From the NCBI GenBank assembly GCA_947164965.1, contig CAMUYR010000014.1, forward strand, positions 1-64,000: DNA of 64,000 nt, written 5' to 3'. Of the stretch, positions 50,081 to 61,452 are shown piece after piece; the first letter of the stretch is position 1, and each line of letters begins with the position of its first letter. The notes below the pieces were generated by a model that did not search any database, was not told where the DNA came from, and saw only the letters and a program-made list of their open reading frames with translations. A program made the position numbers and the translations under genes. Source of the DNA: an uncultured Prevotella sp. (GTDB taxonomy: Bacteria > Bacteroidota > Bacteroidia > Bacteroidales > Bacteroidaceae).

Positions 50081-51271
50081 CTACCCTCTATCGATTATCA
50101 CGGTTGGTGTGTCGTGATAGCGGCCAACAACCAGGACGTTCTTATACGTCTTATAACGGTAGAGTCCGGCCAGTGTCGATACCACCATCTCGTAGCTGCG
50201 GCCTATCTCCAGCTGGTCTAGCGTGAGCAGCGTGTCATAGTTGCTGGCCTCCTTGGGTTTGAATTCGTAGAACACGCTGTCGGGAATGAGCACCGTCTGC
50301 GGGTCGTCGAGATTGAGCATCGTCGAGAAGGTGCCTTCGGGCGAAGCGATACCCGTAAACAGGAAATGAAGATCCTTGCCACAATAGGTGCGCAACAGTT
50401 CGAAGCTAGCCGTAAGTTGGTCAACGTCGTACACCATGATGCAGCGCAGCGACGGCCACAGCTGTCCTACTATCTGCGTGCCGATGTGGTGCGACTCCAT
50501 GATTTCTCTAACGGCATTGGCCCTGTCGGCATCGGGCTCTATATACGGATTGCCATGCTCTATGTCGTCGGCCAGTCCGGGCCAGTGCTTCTCGATGTAG
50601 CGCAGCAGTTCGAGCATATACTCGTAATGCTCGCAGATGGCCAGCGAGATATATTTCTGTCGCAGGGCAAAGAGCGCCTGCATATACAGGATATCCGATT
50701 GGTCGGACACGTTGCCCACATCGACAGGCACCACATAGACATCGTCGTATTCGAAGTCACGTCTGACCAGCAGCCGCCCCAGCATGTTGCCCACAATCAT
50801 CCCCGACGCCAGACGCTCTACGCTGTGGTCCACCAGGTTCAGCGTCATGCCGTTGGCCAGCAGACCGTGGTTGCCCGCAATCTGAAATCCCGCACAGAAG
50901 CTGTAGTCAAAACTGGTCTGCACACTCCATCGCGACTGCGGCAGTCCCTTGTATCCGTCCAAGGCCGAGATATGCTCCGTCAGATAGGCTGTCAGAATGT
51001 TTTTTTCGCCATTGCTTAGCCGTTCGATATAAGGCAGATAGTCATCGTAAGTCGTCAACGGGACGTAGCGTCTGTAGTCGGCCATCGTGCGCAGATTGGC
51101 AAAGCCGTGTTCGCTGCCGTATGCCGTCTTGGCATTCTCGCGTACCAGTCGCATCACGAATTCTTCCTGACTCTGCATCGGGTTGAATGTGATGTCGTCC
51201 AGCCTGTTTCTGACCATCTGACCGTCAGCCCAGCGCGCCTCGTTAACTATTTTGATAACCCTCTCGTCCAT
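50081..51271 (-). CDS. GH3-like (auxin-responsive promoter family) protein, C-terminally short
   Basis: Architecture of bacterial GH3 (YRRYVPLTTYDDYLPYIERLSNGEKNILT; VLIPDSVFYEFKPK; TLAGLYRY), 396 aa. Confidence 0.78.
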   Translation of the reverse strand: MDERVIKIVNEARWADGQMVRNRLDDITFNPMQSQEEFVMRLVRENAKTAYGSEHGFANLRTMADYRRYVPLTTYDDYLPYIERLSNGEKNILTAYLTEHISALDGYKGLPQSRWSVQTSFDYSFCAGFQIAGNHGLLANGMTLNLVDHSVERLASGMIVGNMLGRLLVRRDFEYDDVYVVPVDVGNVSDQSDILYMQALFALRQKYISLAICEHYEYMLELLRYIEKHWPGLADDIEHGNPYIEPDADRANAVREIMESHHIGTQIVGQLWPSLRCIMVYDVDQLTASFELLRTYCGKDLHFLFTGIASPEGTFSTMLNLDDPQTVLIPDSVFYEFKPKEASNYDTLLTLDQLEIGRSYEMVVSTLAGLYRYKTYKNVLVVGRYHDTPTVIIDRG

Positions 51272-51274
51272 ATA

Positions 51275-52255
51275 TTATAGCTCTATTGACTTGAATAAAT
51301 TCGAAGTTTCAATATCCATTTCGTAGGTTTCAACCTCACCTTTCATATTAAAGGTTACTGTCGCATGTTCTGTTGTCACATCCAATGAACACGGCGCACC
51401 CTCAATCAGCGGAATACAGCTGTTGCTGCCCACAGGGAATCCGCAGCAGACGGGAATTTCATAGTCATGAAGATGAGCCACCAGCATCTGTTCGACGCTG
51501 CCGTATTGCAGGTCGTATTTGATGGAGGAAAAAGAGCCGAAGATGACACCCTTCACTCTTTCAAAGTCATATTGCAGGCGCAGCATATAAAAGAGACGGT
51601 CGATGGCATGCAACGACTCTTCCACCTCTTCGATAAAGAGGATGACGTCGTGTTTCGATGCCAGATGTATCTTCGTGCCTGCAACGGTGGAATAGCTCGA
51701 CAGGTTGCCTCCCACCAGGATTCCCTCTGCATGGCCGCACCGGTTATAGGGATGACCTGGAATCTTGTATTGTGGCAGGGTGCCGAAAAGGATATTACGG
51801 ATAATAGAAGTGGCTGGCTCCTGACCGCCAGCTATCTGAAACGCCATAGGACCATGAATACACGTCACGCCAGCATAGGCAATCGCATAAAGCAACATGG
51901 TGATGTCGCCATGACCGATAAGCCATTTGGGGTGTTGTTTGTAACATTCCACGGGAATGCGGTTGAGCAGATGAATGGAGCCGTAACCGCCGCGCGAACA
52001 AATGACTGCCTTGATACTGTCGTCTTCGAGCGCCCAAAGCAGGTCGGCAGCACGCTCATCGGCCGTTCCCGCATACGCGTTCACATTAAGATTGTTGGTG
52101 TTTGGTCCTATCACAGGCTGCAGTCCCCACCCTCTGATGGTTTCTGCAGCCTGCTGAAGGGCTTCCTGAGGCACCCAATAGGCAGGAGAGACAAGTGCAA
52201 TTTTGTCGCCTGCATTTAAATAGGGTGGCTGAATAATCTTTTTACCTAAATACAT
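51275..52255 (-). CDS. Peptidase S66 (LD-carboxypeptidase/MccF) family homolog, probable pseudoenzyme
   Basis: ICSRGGYGSIHLLNRI ... CIHGPMAF ... GGNLSSYSTVAGT ... FIEEVEESLHAIDRLFYMLR; Ser and His triad positions substituted. Confidence 0.85.
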   Translation of the reverse strand: MYLGKKIIQPPYLNAGDKIALVSPAYWVPQEALQQAAETIRGWGLQPVIGPNTNNLNVNAYAGTADERAADLLWALEDDSIKAVICSRGGYGSIHLLNRIPVECYKQHPKWLIGHGDITMLLYAIAYAGVTCIHGPMAFQIAGGQEPATSIIRNILFGTLPQYKIPGHPYNRCGHAEGILVGGNLSSYSTVAGTKIHLASKHDVILFIEEVEESLHAIDRLFYMLRLQYDFERVKGVIFGSFSSIKYDLQYGSVEQMLVAHLHDYEIPVCCGFPVGSNSCIPLIEGAPCSLDVTTEHATVTFNMKGEVETYEMDIETSNLFKSIEL

Positions 52256-52293
52256 TATATTAGAAGAATATTGCTATCGTTATTTTGTTCTGC

Positions 52294-52301
52294 AAAATTA
52301 G
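52294..52301 (-). promoter_or_regulatory. -7 box TAATTTTG for the S66-GH3 operon
   Basis: Minus-strand TAnnTTTG ~40 bp upstream of ATG. Confidence 0.5.
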
Positions 52302-52349
52302 TCTTTTTTCCTTTATTATGCAATACCAGCACACACCGCTAACCTCGAT

Positions 52350-52387
52350 TTTGTAAATTCTGAGAGAGAATTTGTAAATTCTGTGAG
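52350..52387 (+). promoter_or_regulatory. Paired 17-bp direct repeat, candidate AraC-type operator (locus 2)
   Basis: TTTGTAAATTCTGAGAG and TTTGTAAATTCTGTGAG, 21-bp period. Confidence 0.6.
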
Positions 52388-52433
52388 TTGAAGATGACGG
52401 CATTTGGTATGCATCCCGAATTCGAGCAACGCG

Positions 52434-53552
52434 TCAATTCACCGTTTGTTCCTTCATCCACGCGGTGACAGTCTGGTCGTTGAACAGCTTGAAGGCAGCA
52501 GCAAAAGTGCTGTAGCTGCGGAAGCCGCTCTGTTGGGCCAGTTCGGCGGCGGTGACAGGACGCAACGAATTGATGTTTTCGCGATAGAGGCGCATGAAGT
52601 GGTGGATGCGCAGGCGGTTGATATAGGCATTGTAGGTAATGTCCTGCTGTGCGAAATACCGGCTGAGGTAGGTACGGTTGGTACCAATGGCAGTGGCGAG
52701 CTGTTGCAGGGTGAGGTCGTGCAGCAGATAGAGTTGCGTGGCCTCGCAGTGCTGTTCGAGCAACGAGCCGATATTCGACGGAACGCCCGCAGTCATGCTG
52801 TCGTCGTCATCGTCGTCATCATCATCGTGTTGCTCGTCGGATATCACGGTTCCTTTAGCATCAAGTTGCTGTATCGTCTCGACACGCCAGAGCAGAAAAG
52901 CGATGATGATGAGCGTATTAATCTGCGACAGGAACTCCCTTGACATATTCCCAGGGTTCGTGGAATAAACCTCATAGATGATGAAAAGAGCGACGGCAAA
53001 CAGCAGACTCTGCCACACCTCTTTGTGGTCCAAATCAGCATAGTTGTCATTCAACCAACGGCTGTATTGTACGAGCGCGTATATATAATAGGTAACAAAG
53101 AGGGCGATGATAACCACCTGACAATTGTGCATCAGCTCCAAGCCAAGATCGTTGTGAGTGGCTATTCCCACAGCGGCTCCACCAATGACAAGCACTTGAG
53201 TCGCAGCCCACGGCCAAATCGGACGCTGACGGTCCTGCAGCATGCGCAGAAGCAAAGCAATGACGAGCGGCACCAGCGTGACATGATCGAGCATGATGCA
53301 GACGATATTTCGAACCAGTCGGTCGTCTTGCAGCCAATAGACCCCAAGCACATACCACCACACATGGCTCATCGCTGCCGTCATGAAGAAGGCTGCCGTC
53401 CACCGGCGTAGTACTCTCGGAGGTGTAACTTCAGAATCAATGGCGTTGCTGCGTCTCAACCACAAATAAATGCCTGCCACAAAGGCAAGCATAGCAGCAC
53501 CGCCATAAAGCATCAAAAAAAGAATATCTTGGAGACTCTGAGGTGCGTACAT
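52434..53552 (-). CDS. Multi-TM AraC-type HTH regulator
   Basis: ~7 TM segments, acidic linker (D)9, LTLQQLATAIGTNRTYLSRYFAQQDITYNAYINRLRIHHFM. Confidence 0.88.
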   Translation of the reverse strand: MYAPQSLQDILFLMLYGGAAMLAFVAGIYLWLRRSNAIDSEVTPPRVLRRWTAAFFMTAAMSHVWWYVLGVYWLQDDRLVRNIVCIMLDHVTLVPLVIALLLRMLQDRQRPIWPWAATQVLVIGGAAVGIATHNDLGLELMHNCQVVIIALFVTYYIYALVQYSRWLNDNYADLDHKEVWQSLLFAVALFIIYEVYSTNPGNMSREFLSQINTLIIIAFLLWRVETIQQLDAKGTVISDEQHDDDDDDDDDSMTAGVPSNIGSLLEQHCEATQLYLLHDLTLQQLATAIGTNRTYLSRYFAQQDITYNAYINRLRIHHFMRLYRENINSLRPVTAAELAQQSGFRSYSTFAAAFKLFNDQTVTAWMKEQTVN

Positions 53553-53580
53553 TGAAACTTACAAAATTGGGAGTTAATGG

Positions 53581-53934
53581 TTATTCCTCATCGTCAGAGT
53601 CCACGAGTGTATCGCGATATTCAGCGGGCGTAATACCGTAGCAGCGCTTAAACTGTTCACGCAGGTTCGGAGCCGTGAACCCTACTTCGGTAGCTACGTC
53701 TCTGATGGTCATCTCAGGGTGATTGGTAAGCAAATCGTAGGCAATCTCCATGCGTATGGAGTTGATATACTGCGGAAAGGACATGCCGTCGGCAAAAGCA
53801 TTAAGCTGGTCGTTCAGATGGTGGCGGCCAATGCCGAAACGTTGCATGATATCTTCACGCATCAGGTTTACCTGCGCATAGAGACGTTCATTGCGGATGA
53901 TAGTGTCGATGGTCTTAAAGAGGTCTTTGTCCAT
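53581..53934 (-). CDS. Stand-alone AraC-type DNA-binding domain
   Basis: MTIRDVATEVGFTAPNLREQFKRCYGITPAEYRD; 117 aa with no sensor domain. Confidence 0.85.
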   Translation of the reverse strand: MDKDLFKTIDTIIRNERLYAQVNLMREDIMQRFGIGRHHLNDQLNAFADGMSFPQYINSIRMEIAYDLLTNHPEMTIRDVATEVGFTAPNLREQFKRCYGITPAEYRDTLVDSDDEE

Positions 53935-53956
53935 TGCGGTTTGAATAATTTATCCG

Positions 53957-53964
53957 CAAAATTA
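53957..53964 (-). promoter_or_regulatory. -7 box TAATTTTG for the 53581 regulator
   Basis: Minus-strand TAnnTTTG. Confidence 0.45.
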
Positions 53965-53995
53965 ATCAAAATAGATTGGATTAGAAAGAAAACGT

Positions 53996-54031
53996 ATGCA
54001 CGCATTTGGTACGTATCCCAAATGCGTGCAT
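53996..54031. promoter_or_regulatory. 14-bp perfect inverted repeat, candidate operator
   Basis: ATGCACGCATTTGGtacgtatcCCAAATGCGTGCAT. Confidence 0.6.
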
Positions 54032-54044
54032 TAAAAACAAAAGA

Positions 54045-54081
54045 TTTGTATATTTTGAGAGTATTTTGAAGATTCTGAATG
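54045..54081 (+). promoter_or_regulatory. Paired 17-bp direct repeat, candidate AraC-type operator (locus 3)
   Basis: TTTGTATATTTTGAGAG and TTTGAAGATTCTGAATG, 20-bp period. Confidence 0.5.
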
Positions 54082-54108
54082 TGCTTGAAGTGTCGAAATT
54101 GTAGGTTT

Positions 54109-55884
54109 TTATTGATTCTGACGATACTCAACTGGCGTCATGCCATACTTGCGCTTAAACTGTTCGCGCAGGTTGGCAGGCGAGAAACCTACCTCGGTGG
54201 CAATAGCTGCAACCGTTTTATCGGGCTCGTCGCGGAGCATGCGGAGGGCTTCGTCGAGACGAATGGTATTGATATACTGCGGAAACGAGAGACCATCGGC
54301 ATGGTCGGCCAACAGGTCGTTGAGCGTATGGCGGCTGATGCCGAAGCGGTCACAGATATCCTGACGCTGCAAACCGGCGTCGGCATAGAGACGCTCGTTA
54401 CGGATAGCGGTATCGATTTCGGAGAAGGTCAAAGCCTCACTCCCAGCCCCCCTCCGACTGGCGAGGGGAGTAAATAGTTTTTCCGCCTGTTTATTAATCA
54501 TACGGACCAGAGCGCGGTTTTTCTCAGTGACAATACGCTTCTGACGGAAGAAGTAAACGGCAAAGGCAATGGCCAGCAAGGCAATGAGGGCAACGGCCAG
54601 GCTGATAATATGCGAGCGCTCGGCCTCGGCCTCTTTCTCCTGAATAGCCAGCTGCTGCTCTTGCGCGTGGTAGCGGGCGGCATAGTCGTGAGCCTCGCTT
54701 CGGTGAAGACTATCACTGATCTGCTTAGAGAGATTGGCATAGCGAGTCTGGTAGTCGAGTGCTTCGGCCGTATGCCCTTTAGCGCGCGATGCAATGGCGC
54801 GAGCACGAAGAATGACAGCATAATCGTCGTTTATAGTATCGGCAGCCATTCGTCGTTCCATCTCGGCATAGGTGGCCAGAGCCTCATCGTAATTGCCAAG
54901 TGCTATTTGGGTAGGTGCAATGAAGCGGCGGGCAGAAAACGACTTGCTATAGTTTGTACCTTCAAAAAGTGTGAGGTAATATCGAGCCTCCCCAAGCCCC
55001 TCCGAAGGAGGGGATGTTTGGTTACCAGAAAAGTGGGATGCTCGCATGGCGTGGGCATGAGCCATGAATCCCCATGCCTGTGCACGGCTGAAGTCGAGAT
55101 AGCGGTCGCGATCTACAGGATTATCGCTCCACGATAGGCGGTAGCTGTCTTCCGCATAATCGTTAGAATGCTGCTCGTAGTGATCGAGACGGTCGAGGAT
55201 GCGTTGCCCCAATGGAATAACTTCATCGAAGCGCTGGAGGGCATCGAGTGCATTGATCTTTCGTTTGCAGGCCACCACAAAGGCATCCATACGGTCGATG
55301 CTGCCAGGAGAATCGAGATGGCTGATGGCCTCGTCGAGTTTCTTTATACCATTATCTACTTGACCCAGTTGAGTCATGATTAAACCGATGTCGGCCTCAG
55401 TGCGCCAACGTTCGGTTTCTTCGCCTTGCTTCTGACAGAGTTCGGCTTTCTGTGTGGCCCATTGCAGATATTGTTCGTAATCAGGACGGGCACGACTGCA
55501 GGCAATAAGCATATCGAGAATATTCATCTGCTCTGCAGGTTGGCTGAGAACAGAGTCGTGCTTAAGTAAATCCTTACAAATAGCAATGGCAGAATCAAGA
55601 CGCTGTTCAGCAAGCGACTTGCTATAGATTTTGGCACGGATAAACTGCGCACGATATTCGCTGACGTTGCCTAATAGCAGGGCCGAGTCGAGTAAGGTTA
55701 GCGCACGCTCTGGATTAGTGGCATAAGCCACCAGTATAGTATCCTGCTGATAAGGTGTGTTGCCAAGATGTGGCAGTTGTCGGACAGAACGGTTGTATCC
55801 GCAGCCCGCTAACGTCAGGAGCAGGAGACACAAAAACAATGATATCAAAGAGTTGCGCCTCATTATTTTGTCAACTTTATTCAT
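54109..55884 (-). CDS. TPR lipoprotein/membrane sensor with C-terminal AraC-type HTH
   Basis: Lipobox LAGCGYN, helical repeats, TM, then VAAIATEVGFSPANLREQFKRKYGMTPVEYRQ. Confidence 0.85.
   Translation of the reverse strand: MNKVDKIMRRNSLISLFLCLLLLTLAGCGYNRSVRQLPHLGNTPYQQDTILVAYATNPERALTLLDSALLLGNVSEYRAQFIRAKIYSKSLAEQRLDSAIAICKDLLKHDSVLSQPAEQMNILDMLIACSRARPDYEQYLQWATQKAELCQKQGEETERWRTEADIGLIMTQLGQVDNGIKKLDEAISHLDSPGSIDRMDAFVVACKRKINALDALQRFDEVIPLGQRILDRLDHYEQHSNDYAEDSYRLSWSDNPVDRDRYLDFSRAQAWGFMAHAHAMRASHFSGNQTSPPSEGLGEARYYLTLFEGTNYSKSFSARRFIAPTQIALGNYDEALATYAEMERRMAADTINDDYAVILRARAIASRAKGHTAEALDYQTRYANLSKQISDSLHRSEAHDYAARYHAQEQQLAIQEKEAEAERSHIISLAVALIALLAIAFAVYFFRQKRIVTEKNRALVRMINKQAEKLFTPLASRRGAGSEALTFSEIDTAIRNERLYADAGLQRQDICDRFGISRHTLNDLLADHADGLSFPQYINTIRLDEALRMLRDEPDKTVAAIATEVGFSPANLREQFKRKYGMTPVEYRQNQ
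54437..54471. repeat. GC-rich palindromic repeat inside the TPR-AraC gene
   Basis: TCACTCCCAGCCCCCCTCCGACTGGCGAGGGGAGT. Confidence 0.65.
54986..55013. repeat. GC-rich palindromic repeat inside the TPR-AraC gene
   Basis: GCCTCCCCAAG CCCCTCCgaaGGAGGGG, 7-bp perfect stem. Confidence 0.75.
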
Positions 55885-55915
55885 TATTTGATACAAACAA
55901 GAAATATTCTGAATA

Positions 55916-58248
<2,333 letters not shown>

Positions 58249-58252
<4 letters not shown>

Positions 58253-60174
58253 AGCTCCTCACACTCTTTGAGCCACAGCGTATTCGAAGCATCGCTTGGC
58301 ATGCGCCAATCGCCACGGGGCGATAGCGAGATGGAACCGACCTTGGGACCATCGGGCAAGCAAGAGCGCTTGAACTGTTGGTTAAAGAAACGGCGGCAGA
58401 ACGTGGTGAGCCACTTCTTGATGGTGGCATCGTCGTAACGACCAGCGAAGGCCTGCTGTGCCAGGAAGAATATCTTCTGCGGACGGAAACCGAAGCGCAT
58501 GAAGTAATAGATGAAGAAATCGTGCAACTCGTAAGGACCCACAAGGTCTTCAGTCTTCTGTTTGATATTACCCTCTTCATCGGCAGGCGTAAGCTCGGGC
58601 GAGATTGGTGTATCAATTACGTCGAGCAAAGTGTCCTTCTGAGGTGCAAACTCCTTCTGAGCAGCCAAATAACGAATAAGATACTGAATGAGCGTCTTGG
58701 GAATGCTGGCGTTGACACCATACATCGACATGTGGTCGCCGTTATAGGTTGCCCAACCAAGTGCCAGCTCCGAGAGGTCGCCCGTGCCAACAACCAGTGC
58801 GTTGAGCTTGTTGGCAAGGTCCATCAGGATCTGCGTACGCTCGCGCGCCTGCGAATTTTCATAGGTAACATCGTGGTTCGACGAGTCGTGACCAATATCC
58901 TCGAAATGCTGCATCACGGCCTTGGCAATAGGAATCTCCATCTGCGAAATGCCAAGGGTCTGCATGAGCGTAGTAGCATTATCGTGTGTGCGGTCGGTCG
59001 TGCCAAAGCCTGGCATGGTGACGCCTACGATACCCTTGCGGTCGTAGCCCAAGCGATCGAAGGTGCGCACGCAAACCATCAACGCCAGCGTGGAATCGAG
59101 ACCGCCGCTGATGCCGATGACCACATGTTCGCAATGAATATGGTGAAGACGCTGGGCTAAACCCAAGGTCTGGATGTTCAGAATCTCCTCGCAAGTTTCG
59201 CGCATGTCCTCGTCGGCAGGAATAAAGGGATGCGGATTCACGGTACGCGTAAGCTTGAACTCATGCTGCTCCTGCAGAGGCTTGGTATCGATGATGCGGG
59301 CCTGATAGTGGCGCTGGGCATTGATAAACGTGGTATTGGTCTGACGCTCCGTGCGCAGGCGCTCGACATCAATCTGAGATACCTGTAACTGTGGCTGCAA
59401 CGAGAAGCGATCGCCCTCGACCAGCATCTTGCCATTCTCCAGAATCATCGCGTTACCACCGTACACGACATCCTGCGTTGACTCACCAAAGCCGCAAGAG
59501 CTATACACATAGCCACTCAGCGTGCGGGCACTCTGCTGCATCAACAGCGAGCGCAGATAGCGGTGCTTGCCCGTCAACTCGTCGCTGGCTGAGAGGTTGA
59601 AAATGATGTCGGCACCGGCCATTGTGAGATGATTGCTGGGGGGAACAGGTGCCCAGACATCCTCACAAATCTCAATGCCCAGCTTCACACCACCTTCTGT
59701 ACGGAACAAGGTGGGTTCGGGGGTGAGCAATAGCTGCGTACCGGCAAGGTAGATCTCGGTAGGATTGAGGTCTTGCGCAGAAGCAAACCAACGCTTCTCG
59801 TAGAACTCATTATAGTTGGGCAGAAAGGTCTTGGGGACGATACCCAGTAATGAGCCGTGTTGGATGACGGCGGCACAATTGAGCAACAGGCCACCAGCCT
59901 GAACGGGCATGCCCACTATGCAGATGACATCGAGCTTGCGCGTGAAGTCGAGCAACATCATGAGTCCCTCCTCAGCCTTGTCCAAGAGCAGGCGCTCCTT
60001 AAACAAGTCCTGACACGAATAGCCGGTCAGCGACAACTCGGGGAAACACATGACTTCGACGTGGTCGGCATCGGCCATCGCGATGAGCTTCTCCATCTCC
60101 AACACGTTGTATTCAACATCGGCAACTCGCACAGCTGGTACCGCAGCAGCCACCTTGATAAATCCGTACTTCAT
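58249..60174 (-). CDS. nadE: Glutamine-dependent NAD+ synthase
   Basis: N-terminal nitrilase domain (FPELSLTGYSC), GISGGLDSTLALMV PP-loop. Confidence 0.94.
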
Positions 60175-60203
60175 AGTCTTATCTTATTTTTTATTTGTTA
60201 CAC

Positions 60204-61448
60204 TTAAGGAATCAACAACGACGAATCGCCATAACTCAGGAATCGGAAATCGTGAGCAAGGGCATAGTCGTAAATCTTGTGCCAGTCGCCCTTCACAAAA
60301 GCGCTCACCAGCAACAGCAGCGTAGACTGAGGCTGATGGAAATTCGTAATGAGCATCTGGACAATCTTATACTCGTAGCCAGGAGCGATAATAATCTGCG
60401 TTGAAGAGTGGAGCACCGTCAAATCGTGACGAACCATCCACGCAAGCAAGGCTTCCAGTGCCTTTGTACTGTCAACGTTCAAATTTGATGTTTCAGCTTC
60501 ATAGGGTTCCCACTGGGAGACATGCAGCGATTCCTCACTGATTTCGGGCTGCGCCATCACCTTCAAACCCATATAGTAAAGGCTCTCGAGCGTGCGAACA
60601 CTGGTAGTGCCAACGGCAATGGCCTTGCACTGATGAGCAATCAGGCGTTCGAGGGTGTGGCGACGCACAGCGATATATTCCGTATGCATCGGGTGTTCGC
60701 CTATCGTTGAGCTCTTGACGGGCTTAAACGTACCTGCACCGACATGCAACGTCACTTCCTCGCGTTCAATACCTCGGGCGTCGACATCAGCCAACACACG
60801 CTGGGTGAAATGCAAACCAGCCGTAGGAGCTGCAACACTGCCTTTTATCTTGGAATAGACAGTCTGATAGGTGGTCTTGTCGCTCTCCTGCGTCTCACGA
60901 TTCAGATAGGGAGGAATGGGTAGTTCGCCAACGGCATCGAGAATCTCTGCAAAGCTGATCTGTGAGGCGGTGCCATCGGCCTGTGCCCAACAGAATTCTA
61001 CCAGCTGGCTGGTGCCCTGTTCATGCAGACGGGTAGCACGCAGTTCTATCTGCTCACCTTTTATCTCCAATGGGCGCACCAATGTGCCGTCCTTCCACTT
61101 CTTGAGATTTCCCACCAGACAGAGCCATTGACAACGCTCGGTCTGCAGGAACATCACCTCATAATCGGAAGGCAGGGCGGGTTCCAACAGAAAGACCTCA
61201 ATCAAAGCGCCTGTAGACTTGCGGAAATGCATGCGGGCCTGAATGACCTTTGTGTTATTCATCACCATCAGCGCCCCTTCAGGCAGATGGTTGGAGAGGT
61301 TGCGAAACACGTCTTCGCTCACCTGCCCTTTGTTATAGATCAGCAACTTCGACTGATCGCGCTCTGCCTTGGGGAACTTAGCAATACGTTCGTCAGGCAG
61401 AGGGTAGTTATAGTCACTTATTTGTATTTCTTTCGTATTCATAATCAA
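60204..61448 (-). CDS. queA: S-adenosylmethionine:tRNA ribosyltransferase-isomerase
   Basis: VMNNTKVIQARMHF; APTAGLHFT; HVGAGTFKPV; LITNFHQPQSTLLLLVSAF. Confidence 0.95.
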   Translation of the reverse strand: MIMNTKEIQISDYNYPLPDERIAKFPKAERDQSKLLIYNKGQVSEDVFRNLSNHLPEGALMVMNNTKVIQARMHFRKSTGALIEVFLLEPALPSDYEVMFLQTERCQWLCLVGNLKKWKDGTLVRPLEIKGEQIELRATRLHEQGTSQLVEFCWAQADGTASQISFAEILDAVGELPIPPYLNRETQESDKTTYQTVYSKIKGSVAAPTAGLHFTQRVLADVDARGIEREEVTLHVGAGTFKPVKSSTIGEHPMHTEYIAVRRHTLERLIAHQCKAIAVGTTSVRTLESLYYMGLKVMAQPEISEESLHVSQWEPYEAETSNLNVDSTKALEALLAWMVRHDLTVLHSSTQIIIAPGYEYKIVQMLITNFHQPQSTLLLLVSAFVKGDWHKIYDYALAHDFRFLSYGDSSLLIP

Positions 61449-61452
61449 ATCA

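Noticed and set aside
52797-52832. Trinucleotide (GTC/ATC)n tract in the AraC gene
   Set aside because: Encodes an acidic Asp linker; simple repeat with little further meaning
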